From Mesorhizobium sp. NZP2077 (GTDB lineage: Bacteria > Pseudomonadota > Alphaproteobacteria > Rhizobiales > Rhizobiaceae), in contig NZ_CP051293.1 of the NCBI RefSeq assembly GCF_013170805.1, forward strand, positions 6,330,001 through 6,394,000: a stretch of 64,000 nucleotides of DNA, read 5' to 3'. Under the pieces are notes generated by a model. The model was not told the origin of the DNA. It saw only the letters and a list, made by a program, of their open reading frames with translations, and searched no databases. Of this stretch, positions 9,287 through 18,229 are shown in pieces. A program made the position numbers and the translations under genes. The first letter of the stretch is position 1; every line of letters begins with the position of its first letter.

Positions 9287-9541
9287 ATGACCGACCTGAT
9301 CGCTCGCAACGAGAAGCAACTTGGCGCCATCCTGCGTCGCGCCCGCCGCCAGGCAGGTCTTACGCAAGGAGCGATCGGCAACCGGATCCATCTTCGTCAG
9401 GGCACGATGTCGCGCCTCGAAGCCGGCGAGCCCGCGGTCCAACTGCGCACATTGATGGCGGCCCTCGCCGCGCTTGATCTCGAACTCGTCGTTCGTCCCC
9501 GAAGCAAAGGCAGTGCTGCCGACATCGAGGACCTGTTTTGA
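9287..9541 (+). CDS. hipB: HipB-like antitoxin, XRE-family HTH regulator
   Basis: This 84-residue protein is an XRE/Cro-type helix-turn-helix DNA-binding protein. The HTH lies at about residues 12-55 (LGAILRRARRQAGLTQGAIG, then QGTMSRLEAGEPAVQLRTL). The C-terminus LELVVRPRSKGSAADIEDLF is typical of HipB, whose tail reads out beta-strand dimerisation. A ribosome-binding GGAGG precedes the ATG at 8 bases. The stop overlaps the start of the next gene (TGATG), a toxin-antitoxin arrangement. It is expected to neutralise HipA and repress the promoter through the four upstream palindromes. Confidence 0.9.
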   Translation: MTDLIARNEKQLGAILRRARRQAGLTQGAIGNRIHLRQGTMSRLEAGEPAVQLRTLMAALAALDLELVVRPRSKGSAADIEDLF

Positions 9542-10851
9542 TGACACGGCGCCCCGTCCACGCGCCGCTCAATGTTTTCCTGAACGGGCGCCTTGTGGGC
9601 GTTCTGCGCAGGCAATCGACCGGTGCCATAGACTTTCAATACGCCCGCGATTGGCTGGACTGGCAAAGCACCTTCCCGATCTCGCTTTCGCTTCCTTTGC
9701 GCGAAGACCGTTACATCGGCGCGCCTGTGATCAACGTCTTTGACAACCTGCTTCCTGACAGCGACGCCATCCGCAGGCGCGTTGCCGAACGCGTTGGCGC
9801 GGGCGGTACCGACCCCTACAGCATGCTCGCAGCCCTCGGCCATGATTGCGTCGGCGCCCTTCAGTTCCTGCCTGATGGCATCGATCCCGGCGCTCCAGGC
9901 GGGACCGATGGCAGGCCGGTCAGCAACGAGGACATTGCCGGGATAATCAAGAACCTTGCCGCCGCGCCTCTCGGCCTTGGTGAGGACGAGGATTTCCGCA
10001 TTTCGATTGCTGGCGCCCAGGAAAAGACCGCGCTGCTGCGCAAGGACGGGGGCTGGTTCAAGCCGGTCGGCACGGCGGCAACCACCCATATCCTGAAACC
10101 GCAGATCGGCCGGCTGCCGAACGGCATCGATCTCTCCGACAGCGTTGAGAACGAGTATCTGTGCCTTAAGCTGCTCAAGGCGTTCGGCGTCCCCGCTGCC
10201 CAGGCGGAGATCGCTGATTTTGGGGAGCGCCGCACACTGATCGTAGAGCGTTTCGACCGGCTGTGGACCCGCGACGGCCGCCTCCTGCGCCTGCCGCAGG
10301 AGGATATGTGTCAGGCGCTGTCGGTGCCGCCGACGCGCAAGTATCAGTCCGATGGTGGTCCTGGCATTGCTGATATTATCGAGCTTCTGAAGGGCAGTGA
10401 CACGCCCGAAGAGGACATCGCCGTCTTTTTGCGCGCCTGCGTTCTGTTCTGGCTGATTGGCGCCAGCGACGGTCACGCCAAGAATTTCAGCATCTTTCTC
10501 GGTCCTGGCGGGCGGTTCCGCATAACCCCCCTTTACGACGTTCTCACCGCACAACCCAGCCTTGATGGCGGACAGATTCCGCGCAAAAAATTCAAGTTGG
10601 CGATGTCGGTCGGCAACAGCCGGCACTATTCGGTCCATGAGATCATGCCTCGCCACTTCATGCAGAGCGCTGACATGGCCGGCGTGGGAACGCCCGTCAC
10701 GCTCAGAATTTTCGAAGACATCGCTGCGAACGCACAAAGGCAGTCGGAGACGGTGTTTTCCTCATTGCAGCGTGGCTTCCCCGAACGGCTCCTCTATTCA
10801 GTCAGGGCGGCGATCGGCAAGCGCGCCATTCTTCTCGCTGAGGCAAATTGA
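9541..10851 (+). CDS. hipA: HipA-like serine/threonine kinase toxin
   Basis: HipA-family kinases phosphorylate targets such as glutamyl-tRNA synthetase and cause growth arrest and persistence. The product is 436 residues, normal for the family. It has the N-terminal couple_hipA domain (LNVFLNGRLVGVLRR...), the phosphate-loop region ISIAGAQEKTALL near residue 160, the strand THILKPQIG, and the catalytic loop GASDGHAKNFSIFL near residue 308 with the later PLYDVLTAQ metal-binding motif. All key residues appear present, so the kinase is probably active. The module is on the opposite strand to every neighbouring transfer gene, which marks it as an insertion into the conjugation operon. Confidence 0.92.
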   Translation: MTRRPVHAPLNVFLNGRLVGVLRRQSTGAIDFQYARDWLDWQSTFPISLSLPLREDRYIGAPVINVFDNLLPDSDAIRRRVAERVGAGGTDPYSMLAALGHDCVGALQFLPDGIDPGAPGGTDGRPVSNEDIAGIIKNLAAAPLGLGEDEDFRISIAGAQEKTALLRKDGGWFKPVGTAATTHILKPQIGRLPNGIDLSDSVENEYLCLKLLKAFGVPAAQAEIADFGERRTLIVERFDRLWTRDGRLLRLPQEDMCQALSVPPTRKYQSDGGPGIADIIELLKGSDTPEEDIAVFLRACVLFWLIGASDGHAKNFSIFLGPGGRFRITPLYDVLTAQPSLDGGQIPRKKFKLAMSVGNSRHYSVHEIMPRHFMQSADMAGVGTPVTLRIFEDIAANAQRQSETVFSSLQRGFPERLLYSVRAAIGKRAILLAEAN

Positions 10852-10991
10852 TCATGGTCGCAAGGTAGGAGAAGAGGCTCTCGTGACGGCCGATCGTCAT
10901 TGCCGGCCCCAACCCGCCAGCCCTGTCGCGCCATCGCCAGCAGCGGCGCCTATCGTCGCATCACACTATGGTCGACGTGGCCAGTCTGCCC

Positions 10992-11432
10992 TTAGCGCAC
11001 CCCACTTTCGTCCGTCGGAATGATATCCTCCGAAATCTCCTGACGGAGCTTCGGTCCTCTCGCCAGCCGACGCCCGAGCGCGGTGACGAAGGCATCATAG
11101 CGCTCGCCAGCCTTGGCGTGGGCAGCCTGCGCCGCGGGCTCGGGCAACGCTGGCGTTGTCGCCAGCCAGAAGCGGACGAAAACGGCGAGAGTCTCCACCG
11201 CGATTCCAACATCGCGCTCCTGGCGTGCGATACGGCGATCGAGCTGGTCGAGCCGCTTGGTGATCGCTGCCTCCTGCCGCTCGGCGGCATCGGGTGAGAG
11301 GAACGATGCGATGGCTGCCTCGGCGACGAGCGACCGAGAATAATCACGGCGCGCCGCATGTTCGGCCAACCTGCTCATGACCTTCGGATCGAGATAGACG
11401 GACAGGCGTTGTTTGCGGGGTGGCTTTGCCAT
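10992..11432 (-). CDS. CopG/RHH-type protein of the traG-trb operon
   Basis: This 146-residue protein is the ribbon-helix-helix (CopG-like) protein commonly encoded between traG and trbB in rhizobial ICEs. The RHH fold is visible at the start (KQRLSVYLDPKVMSRLAEHA followed by SRSLVAEAAIASFL), and a coiled-coil (LDQLDRRIARQERDVGIAVE) and a membrane-proximal aromatic stretch AVFVRFWLATTP come next. The ATG at 11432 lies 7 bases after the traG stop; an upstream extension of the frame overlaps traG and is not used. The role may be operon regulation or relaxosome support; neither is shown. Confidence 0.85.
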   Translation of the reverse strand: MAKPPRKQRLSVYLDPKVMSRLAEHAARRDYSRSLVAEAAIASFLSPDAAERQEAAITKRLDQLDRRIARQERDVGIAVETLAVFVRFWLATTPALPEPAAQAAHAKAGERYDAFVTALGRRLARGPKLRQEISEDIIPTDESGVR

Positions 11433-11439
11433 GCAACCC

Positions 11440-13422
11440 TCACATATCCACGCCGTCGCCGGGATCGAGCGACGCTTGCCGCGCAATGCCTTGCATGAGG
11501 CGCGTCAGTCGACGGTTGCGGGCAACTTCGTCCTCGACGTCGTCGAGGTGATCGATCTCGAATTCGTTCTCGGTCGAAGGTGTCACAACCGGCTCGGCTC
11601 GACCGAGCTCGGGTTGACGACGACGCTCGGACTCGGTCACGTCCTCATCCGCGGCCGCAGGCGCCGACGTGACATCGGTGACCTGCGGACGGGAAGGCGG
11701 CGGCAGTTTTGTCCAGTCATCGGGTTTCCCCTCCACTGCCGCCGCCAACGCCGGCGGCGGCAAGAAACGCTCCCTGAAGCGTGCATCCTCATGATAACGC
11801 GCCTTCTTGGCGCGGATCGGCGGCGCACCCGAGACCATGACGATCTCGTCGGTGGACGGGAGTTGCATCACTTCACCAGGCGTGAGGAGCGGACGAGCCG
11901 TCTCCGAACGAGAGACCATGAGATGACCGAGCCATGGCGACAGCCGGTGGCCGGCATAGTTCCTCATCGCCCTCATCTCGGTCGCTGTTCCCAGCGCGTC
12001 GGACACACGCTTGGCGGTGCGCTCATCATTGGTGGCAAAGCTTACCCGGACGTGGCAGTTGTCGAGGATCGAGTTGTTGGCGCCGTACGCCCTCTCGATC
12101 TGATTGAGGGATTGGGCGATCAGGAAGCTTTTCAGCCCGTAGCCGGCCATGAAAGCGAGCGCCGACTCGAAGAAGTCGAGGCGGCCAAGCGCCGGGAACT
12201 CGTCGAGCATCAGCAGCAACCGGTGCCCTTTCGCCCTCACCTGCAGATCTTCGGTCAGGCGGCGACCGATCTGATTGAGGATCAGGCGAATGAGCGGCTT
12301 GGTCCGGTTGATGTCGGACGGCGGCACGACGAGGTAGAGCGTCGTTGGATGCTTGTCGTCGACGAGGTCTGTGATGCGCCAGTCGCAGCGGCGCGTGACC
12401 TCGGCCACGACAGGATCGCGATAGAGGCCAAGGAACGACATGGCGGTGGAGAGCACGCCGGAGCGCTCGTTGTCGGATTTGTTCAAGAGTTCTCGGGCGG
12501 CGCTGGCGATGACCGGGTGCGGACCGCCCTCACCCAGATGCGCTGTTTTCATCATCGCGGACAACGTCGATTCGATCGGCCGTTTCGGATCGGAGAGGAA
12601 GCCGGCGACCCCGGCGAGTGTCTTGTCCAGCTCGGCGTAGAGGACATGCAGGATTGCGCCGACCAGCAGGGCATGGCTGGTCTTCTCCCAATGGTTTCGC
12701 CTCTCGAGCGAGCCTTCGGGATCGACCAGGATGTCGGCGATGTTTTGAACATCGCGGACTTCCCATTCGCCACGGCGCACCTCGAGCAGCGGGTTGTAGG
12801 AAGAGGATTTCGGATTGGTGGGGTCGAACAGCAGGACCCGGCCATGCCTGGCGCGAAAGCCCGCGGTGAGCTGCCAGTTCTCGCCCTTGATGTCGTGGAC
12901 GACGGCTGAGCTCGGCCAGGTCAGCAGCGACGGGACGACAAGGCCGACGCCCTTGCCCGAACGTGTGGGCGCAAAGCAGAGCACATGCTCCGGTCCGTCG
13001 TGGCGCAGATAGGCACCGTCATATCGCCCAAGCACCACGCCATCGGAGCCGAGAAGGCCGGTTGCCTTGACCTCCTGCTTGTCGGCCCAGCGGGCGGAGC
13101 CGTAGGTCTCGACCTTCTTGGCCTCGCGCGCCCGCCAGACCGACATGCCTATGGCGACGGCGACGCAGGCGAAACCGCCGGATGCCGCGATAAAGGCACC
13201 CTCCACGAAGATCGACGGTGCGTAGGCATCGAAGCCATACCACCACCAGAAGAAGGACGGCGGAAGATAAAACGGAAAGCCCAGGACCCGGAACCACGGC
13301 CTGCCGAGCTCGGGCTGGAACGCCAGGCGCCAGGCCACCCACTCCGTCGCGCCCCAGGTGGTGAAAAGTACGATTGCGCAGACCGCGAGAATCTGGCCCC
13401 AAAGTATCTTGGTGGCGGACAT
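11440..13422 (-). CDS. traG: TraG/VirD4-type conjugal transfer coupling ATPase
   Basis: TraG links the relaxosome to the Trb channel and pumps the DNA strand. The product is 660 residues. Two N-terminal membrane segments are seen at about residues 10-30 and 75-95. Walker A APTRSGKGVGLVVPSLL starts near residue 151, followed by VVHDIKGENWQLTAGFR (a TraG/VirD4 signature) and Walker B LLLMLDEFPALGRLDFFE. The C-terminus is acidic and proline-rich. It lies 27 bases downstream of the relaxase gene and is followed closely by the copG-type gene. Confidence 0.95.
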   Translation of the reverse strand: MSATKILWGQILAVCAIVLFTTWGATEWVAWRLAFQPELGRPWFRVLGFPFYLPPSFFWWWYGFDAYAPSIFVEGAFIAASGGFACVAVAIGMSVWRAREAKKVETYGSARWADKQEVKATGLLGSDGVVLGRYDGAYLRHDGPEHVLCFAPTRSGKGVGLVVPSLLTWPSSAVVHDIKGENWQLTAGFRARHGRVLLFDPTNPKSSSYNPLLEVRRGEWEVRDVQNIADILVDPEGSLERRNHWEKTSHALLVGAILHVLYAELDKTLAGVAGFLSDPKRPIESTLSAMMKTAHLGEGGPHPVIASAARELLNKSDNERSGVLSTAMSFLGLYRDPVVAEVTRRCDWRITDLVDDKHPTTLYLVVPPSDINRTKPLIRLILNQIGRRLTEDLQVRAKGHRLLLMLDEFPALGRLDFFESALAFMAGYGLKSFLIAQSLNQIERAYGANNSILDNCHVRVSFATNDERTAKRVSDALGTATEMRAMRNYAGHRLSPWLGHLMVSRSETARPLLTPGEVMQLPSTDEIVMVSGAPPIRAKKARYHEDARFRERFLPPPALAAAVEGKPDDWTKLPPPSRPQVTDVTSAPAAADEDVTESERRRQPELGRAEPVVTPSTENEFEIDHLDDVEDEVARNRRLTRLMQGIARQASLDPGDGVDM

Positions 13423-13449
13423 AGAAACGGTCCTTTCTTCAACATGAGG

Positions 13450-15189
13450 TTAGAGGCCGATGCCTCGCTTGCGGCCAAAACTCCAGTCGATGCCGTCGTC
13501 ATTGCGAGCAACGCCCGAGACATGGCGGCCAAGATGCTTTTCCAGGGACGGCGTCCAAGGCACCAGTTGGAAACCGAGGCCGTCATCGATCATGGCGAAG
13601 CGGCCGGACGCGAGCGTGAAACGTTGCCGGTAGGAACCGGCGACGTACTCGCCGCCGCGGGCGCGATTGAAGGGCTGGCCGGTTTCGGCGCAGAGCTTTT
13701 CGCTGAGCGCCTCCAACTCGCGGCGACGCAGCGTGTCGATCAGGTTGCGGGAGAAGCTGATGCGTTGGCCGTGTCGCTCGCCAAGGCCCTGTTCTACGAG
13801 ATGGTCGGCGCGGCGTTGCATCGCCTGCCGCACCTCGGCGCCAAAGCCGCCGTCCGAAAGCGCAGTCGGCTCGCGGGCAATATTTTGACGATCAAGCCAG
13901 GTCGCGCCGGCGGCGGTAACCTGCCGCTCAATATCGAGATCGGAACGGACAGCGAGTGCTGCGCGCGCATGCCCCTGGGCATCATGGAACTTGCGCAGTT
14001 CGACGATTGAACCCGGGGCGCTGTCTCCGGCGGCGTCGAGGTCGGACAGCCTGATGTGATGTGTGCGGCCGTCGGTGCCATCGACCACGGCGTAGGCGCT
14101 GCCCTTCAACTCATCATCGAGACCACGGTCGACCAGCCGACCCACGATCGGCGTCTCGATGCGCTCGGCCGCCAGCACATAGGTCGCCGAGCCGCGCTCG
14201 ATGCCCTGTTCTGTCAGAGCGCGGTGCATCCGCTTGATGATGTCACCGCGTTCGCCAAGCTGGCGCAGCGTCGCCTCGGCCTTGTCGTCGATGATCCACT
14301 GGCCCGGCCCGACCTGTTCGGCAAGGCCAAGGGTTTCGAGCTTGCGCATCCGCCCGACCTTCAGCACGTGATAGTGGTCGGGCTGAGCGTTCGCCGGGAA
14401 CGCAAGATCGACAACGCCTGTGTCGCGGCCATCGCGAACAAGTTGCCGGTCAAGCTGCGTCCAGCGTTCGGCTTCGACCTGGCGCTGCAGATTGCGGCGA
14501 ATGTCGAGATCAGTGCGCGGGCCAAGCTCCTGGGTAACGAGATCGGCCGCGCGGGCGCGCATCCCCTCCTTGATGTAATCGCGCGAGATTACGAGATTCT
14601 GCCCGTCATCAGTTTGGCCGCGCAGGATGATGTGAAGGTGCGGGTTGTCGGTGTTCCAGTGATCGACGCCGGCCCAATCGAGCTTCGTGCCGAGGTCTTT
14701 TTCCATCTGGCCCATCAGATCGCGGGCGAAGGCTTTGAGATCCGCCATGTCGACGGCATCTTCGGGCGAGACGATGAAGCGGAAGTGGTGCCGATCATCG
14801 CCGCACCGCTCGGCAAAGGCACCGCCATCCATCGCATCGGCCTGCGGCCCGAACAGCCTTGCCTTCTCCCCGTCACGGGTGACGCCCTCGCGGCGCAGAT
14901 AGGAGAGATGGGCGGCAAGCGGGGCGCCTCGCGCGTGATGGCGCACCAGCCGTGTCTTGATGATCACGGTTCGCGAGCGGCCGGTGAGGAGACGATTGGC
15001 GCGCACGCTCGCCGAGCGGCCACGCCCGAAGGTCGAGCGATTGCCCGGACTGATCCGGCCAGAGCGAGAGATACGGGCGCCGGCCTTCTGGGCGGCGGCG
15101 AGCGCCTGCGCAATGAAGGGCCTGGCGCGCTGGGTACCGGACGAGCGGATGCGGCCAGGCCGGATTCGAAGTTCGTCCTCGCTAGTCAT
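13450..15189 (-). CDS. rlxS: Relaxase/mobilisation nuclease with DUF3363 domain (RlxS-type)
   Basis: This is the relaxase that nicks oriT and stays bound to the transferred strand. The product is 579 residues. The basic N-terminus (about 1-80) is followed by the nuclease domain, with HHFRFIVSPEDA near residue 133 and the metal-binding histidine motif HWNTDNPHLHIILRG near residue 178. The DUF3363 domain fills the C-terminal half and ends DDGIDWSFGRKRGIGL. In ICEMlSymR7A the equivalent gene is rlxS; the symbol here rests on domain layout and on synteny with rdfS and traF. Upstream, an IS110 copy separates it from the lytic transglycosylase gene. Confidence 0.9.
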   Translation of the reverse strand: MTSEDELRIRPGRIRSSGTQRARPFIAQALAAAQKAGARISRSGRISPGNRSTFGRGRSASVRANRLLTGRSRTVIIKTRLVRHHARGAPLAAHLSYLRREGVTRDGEKARLFGPQADAMDGGAFAERCGDDRHHFRFIVSPEDAVDMADLKAFARDLMGQMEKDLGTKLDWAGVDHWNTDNPHLHIILRGQTDDGQNLVISRDYIKEGMRARAADLVTQELGPRTDLDIRRNLQRQVEAERWTQLDRQLVRDGRDTGVVDLAFPANAQPDHYHVLKVGRMRKLETLGLAEQVGPGQWIIDDKAEATLRQLGERGDIIKRMHRALTEQGIERGSATYVLAAERIETPIVGRLVDRGLDDELKGSAYAVVDGTDGRTHHIRLSDLDAAGDSAPGSIVELRKFHDAQGHARAALAVRSDLDIERQVTAAGATWLDRQNIAREPTALSDGGFGAEVRQAMQRRADHLVEQGLGERHGQRISFSRNLIDTLRRRELEALSEKLCAETGQPFNRARGGEYVAGSYRQRFTLASGRFAMIDDGLGFQLVPWTPSLEKHLGRHVSGVARNDDGIDWSFGRKRGIGL

Positions 15190-15745
15190 CTAAAGAGATC
15201 CGCACATCGTGCCAAGGCACGGAAATGAAAGGCAAATCGTTGTTCCGGCGCGGTGCGCCAAATCTTCGCACCTCTCGGAAATCCTGCATAACCTATTGAA
15301 ACAACACAACCGATCGACGCCGCACCTCGCGGCCTTTTATCTCGCCATCTTAATCGGTTGTGTTTGGCGATACTTTGTAACCATCGTCGTTCCTCCTTCC
15401 GTCCACGATAATACACGACTCTATTCTCTGCGCTACGATTCCGCTTTTGAACGTCGAGTTCCGATGCGCCGTGCAATCTTCCGCGCTCTGCGACGGGGTG
15501 TTTCGGCTGCATGGTTGCAGCGCTCGAACCGTCGTGGCGCACTTTTCCATCGGACTGACGGAGCATCGTCACAGGCAATCGAGCGCGGTCCGGCCGTCTC
15601 ATCGTCGGCGCGGCCGCAGGCAAGATAACGTGCGTTCCGTCGTTCCTGGTCTGCATCGGTCCTCATCCGCCGGGGCGGATCTCCTTAGCTCAGATGGCGT
15701 CCGTCAGCGTGCCGGCGCCATGCGTTTCAACCGCCGTCGCGCCGC
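15190..15745. promoter_or_regulatory. Non-coding region upstream of the relaxase; oriT candidate with 12-bp inverted repeat
   Basis: This 556-bp interval has no supported gene. It carries a perfect 12-bp inverted repeat, AACACAACCGAT at 15303-15314 and ATCGGTTGTGTT at 15353-15364, with a 38-bp spacer that is locally AT-rich at its right end. Origins of transfer are often next to the relaxase gene and contain such repeats near nic. That makes this the best oriT candidate in the window. The left end of the IS110 element must also fall here or very near 15745; it could not be placed because IS110 members lack terminal inverted repeats. Confidence 0.4.
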
Positions 15746-16834
15746 TCATCGATGCGCTCCGAGCAGGCGTCGATCCTTGATGTGGGCGCGTTGCGCGACG
15801 TCGGTGTCACTCGTGGCCGCGTCGCCGACATAGAACGTGCCGTCGCTCCACATCGCGTGCATGATCACCGCCAGCTTGCGCGCTACCGCGACACAGGCCT
15901 TGCGGTGGCAGGAGCGTTTGGCGATCTCCCGGCCCCAGCTCTTGACCTTGTCCCTGCCCTTGAAGCGCGTCATCAGTCCCGACGCCGCCTCGTAGAGCGC
16001 GCGCCGCACGTCCGCATCGCCAGCCTTCGAGATGCGGCCCTGAACGTCGATCGAGGAGCCCGACTGCCAGCGCCGCGAGGTCAGCCCGAAGTAAGCCGCG
16101 ACGTCGCGTGAGCGGCGGAAGCGTGTGGGATCGTCGATCGCCGTCATGAACGAGAGCGCTGTCACCGGGCCGACTCCGGGGATCGCCATGAAGCGTCGGC
16201 ACAGCTCGCTGCGCGCCACCATTTTGACGACGAGATCGTGCAGCCGGCAGTACTGTTTCCACAGCGCCGCGCGCGCCGACAGCATGGCGTCCATCAGTTC
16301 GGCCGACAGCGGATCGTCGGCCACAGCCTGGCGAACCGCCTGCTCGAAAGCGCCGCGTCCGACCTTGCTCAGGCGGATTCCGAATGACTTCAGCGAGTGC
16401 CAGATGGCGTTCTCCAGGTCGAGAAACTTGGCCTTCAGATTGCGCCGGTGGGTCAGCAGAAGCTTCGTCCGGTGGCAGCTCTCCGACTTGATCTAGGCCT
16501 GGCGGAACCAGCCGGTGCGCATGATGTGGGCGATGCCGAGCGCATCGGCCTTGTCGGTCTTGTTGCGCTGCGCCGACAGCGCGGCGCGCACGTGCTGCGT
16601 CTCCAGGCAGATCGCCGGCAGGCCAAGTTTCTTGAGTTCCGGCTGCAGCCAAGGCGACAGCGAGCCGGCCTCGTGCCCGACACGCCGCAGTCGCGCGAGA
16701 AACGGCTTCAGCACCGCAACCAGTGCCTCGGGATCGGTCATCACCGCTGCCTCCAGATGAACCGCGCCCTGATCGTCGACGACGCAAACCGCCGTCTCGT
16801 CCATCGCCACGTCCAGTCCACAAAAGAATTCCAT
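15746..16834 (-). pseudogene. IS110-family transposase, interrupted by an in-frame amber codon
   Basis: The frame from ATG 16834 to the stop at 15746 is 363 codons. The N-terminal half has the IS110 DEDD RuvC-like domain (MEFFCGLDVAMDETAVCVVD, KTDKADALGIAHIMRTGWF). The C-terminal half has the Transposase_20 domain (MAIPGVGPVTALSFMTAIDD, AYFGLTSRRWQSG). A single TAG at 16493-16495 follows WFRQA, and reading resumes in the same frame with IKSESCHRTKLLL, where intact relatives read straight through. The element therefore looks recently inactivated by one substitution. It separates the relaxase gene from the lytic transglycosylase gene. Confidence 0.88.
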
Positions 16835-17048
16835 CGTTCGCCTCCTGCGTTGTTTGACAGACGCAGAATGTGCGGCCGAACCGCCAGCCATCGCCAGTGG
16901 CGCCGCGGCTGACACACAGCTTTGCTGCCTTTCCGGGCGCCCGCCCCGATTACGGGCGGCAATCTTCCGGTTGTTCTGCCCACCTTGCGCCCCCATCCAC
17001 GCCACGGTGCGCTGGAGCTTGCGGTTGCGCGAAAACGCCCACACGCGC
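16835..17048. other. Non-coding flank of the IS110 copy
   Basis: This stretch lies between the transposase start and the lytic transglycosylase stop. It contains no gene with recognisable features and most likely holds the non-coding end of the IS110 element, which in this family can be one to three hundred bases. The exact junction is not visible because there are no inverted repeats or obvious target duplication. Confidence 0.4.
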
Positions 17049-17822
17049 TCATGGCTGGATCCCTTCGCCTGACCGCGCCACGAAGGGACCTGCGGACAGC
17101 GGCGCTATGGCGACGACATCGCGCACTGGAGCTTCAGAGCCAGCGTCATTTGGCGGTCGCTCGGCCAGTACGGAGGCGACAGCCTGTTGGCGACTCGGCT
17201 GACATACGAAGAGCGAGCCGTGCTTCCAGGGAATTGCCTCGACAGACGTGACGGCGAAAGGGCGGGTGGTCGCGCGGCCTCCGACAAGCGGGGCAAGGGC
17301 TGCGACATAGGCGCGGGTCTCGGCCGGTAACGGACGCCCGGCTAGGTAGGCTTCGTAGCGTGCAGGTCCCGCGTTGTAGGCGGCCAGAAAACCCGGCGAA
17401 CCGTAGCGATCGCGCAGTTCGCGCAGATACGCCGTTCCTGCCAGGATGTTGTCCCGGGGATCGAATGGATTGCGGCCAAGCGACCACCGGGCGCGCAGAT
17501 CATCCCATGTGCCGGGCATAATCTGCATCAAGCCGCGGGCGCCTGCGCTGGACACGGCGCGCACGTCGCCCGCACTCTCCTTGCGCATGATGGCGCGGAT
17601 CAACGCGGTCGGAACGCCGAAGCGCTGCGAGGCTTCTGCGATGTGAGCGCCGAACCGATCGCGCTGCGACGATCGCGCGATGGCCAAGTCCTGCGCCACT
17701 GTCGCCGCCGGCATGACGGTCGCGACGGACAGGCCGCAAAGGAGGAGCAGAGCCATGCGCCGGGCAGCGCGAAGCGGCCCGGGCGCACCGCGATGGCTCG
17801 TCGACGGACGGCGAGCGCGCAT
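17049..17822 (-). CDS. Lytic transglycosylase (VirB1-like)
   Basis: This is a periplasmic SLT-type lytic transglycosylase that opens peptidoglycan for the transfer channel. The product is 257 residues, with a basic start and a signal segment at about residues 18-43 (RRMALLLLCGLSVATVMPAATVAQ). The SLT domain includes the catalytic glutamate in AIMRKESAGDVRAVSSAGARG and the later motifs GLMQIMPGTW and AYNAGPARYEAYL. It is encoded 3 bases after a DUF736 gene in the mobilisation cluster. Confidence 0.93.
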   Translation of the reverse strand: MRARRPSTSHRGAPGPLRAARRMALLLLCGLSVATVMPAATVAQDLAIARSSQRDRFGAHIAEASQRFGVPTALIRAIMRKESAGDVRAVSSAGARGLMQIMPGTWDDLRARWSLGRNPFDPRDNILAGTAYLRELRDRYGSPGFLAAYNAGPARYEAYLAGRPLPAETRAYVAALAPLVGGRATTRPFAVTSVEAIPWKHGSLFVCQPSRQQAVASVLAERPPNDAGSEAPVRDVVAIAPLSAGPFVARSGEGIQP

Positions 17823-17825
17823 CGT

Positions 17826-18161
17826 TCAATCCTTCTCGCCGCGGTCGCGCGGACGCGCCCAGTGCAGCGACCAGGACGTCTTGTCGTCGCCATTGCGAAA
17901 GAGGTTCGCGCGGATCGGCTGCGCGAGGGTCGGGTCGTCGAGCTGGATCGAGACATAGTCTCCGGCCTTTTCGCTGGAGCGTTGCCAGCCGGCGCCAATC
18001 TCGGGGCCGTCCTCGCTTCCGGCGTGAACGCGGTAGTCAGGCGCATTCTCCGTTTCGCTCGCTTCCGCCGCCACAATGGCGACATCCAGGTTGAGGCTGA
18101 GCGTGTGGATGCGCCCGCTATAGCCAGTCTTCTGGCGCGTGAATTCCCCGATCTGTTGCAT
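17826..18161 (-). CDS. DUF736 family protein
   Basis: This is an 111-residue protein of the DUF736 family, whose members are carried by almost all rhizobial ICEs and many plasmids; their function is unknown. The family start MQQIGEFTRQKTGYSGRIHT and the middle part ENAPDYRVHAG...EIGAGWQRSS are clear, as is the conserved PIRANLFRNG...SWSLHWARPRD end. The frame is open further upstream, but the ATG at 18161 gives the family start and has an AGGAG-like site (caggagctgac). A second DUF736 copy is at 22486-22812. Confidence 0.9.
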   Translation of the reverse strand: MQQIGEFTRQKTGYSGRIHTLSLNLDVAIVAAEASETENAPDYRVHAGSEDGPEIGAGWQRSSEKAGDYVSIQLDDPTLAQPIRANLFRNGDDKTSWSLHWARPRDRGEKD

Positions 18162-18229
18162 GTCAGCTCCTGTTTTCAGTGGTGCGGCGATGAAGGCTGG
18201 TGGCGCGACGCGCGCCGCCGGTCGCGCGC

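Noticed and set aside
9397..10737. Minus-strand frame of 446 codons opposite hipA
   Set aside because: HipA has all kinase motifs on the plus strand, so the antisense frame is a shadow.
11413..12909. A long plus-strand frame of 498 codons opposite traG
   Set aside because: It is antisense to a clear TraG with Walker motifs. Long antisense frames are expected in high-GC DNA, and its translation has no domain features.
14056..15228. Plus-strand frame of 390 codons opposite the relaxase gene
   Set aside because: Antisense to the relaxase with its histidine motif and DUF3363 domain.
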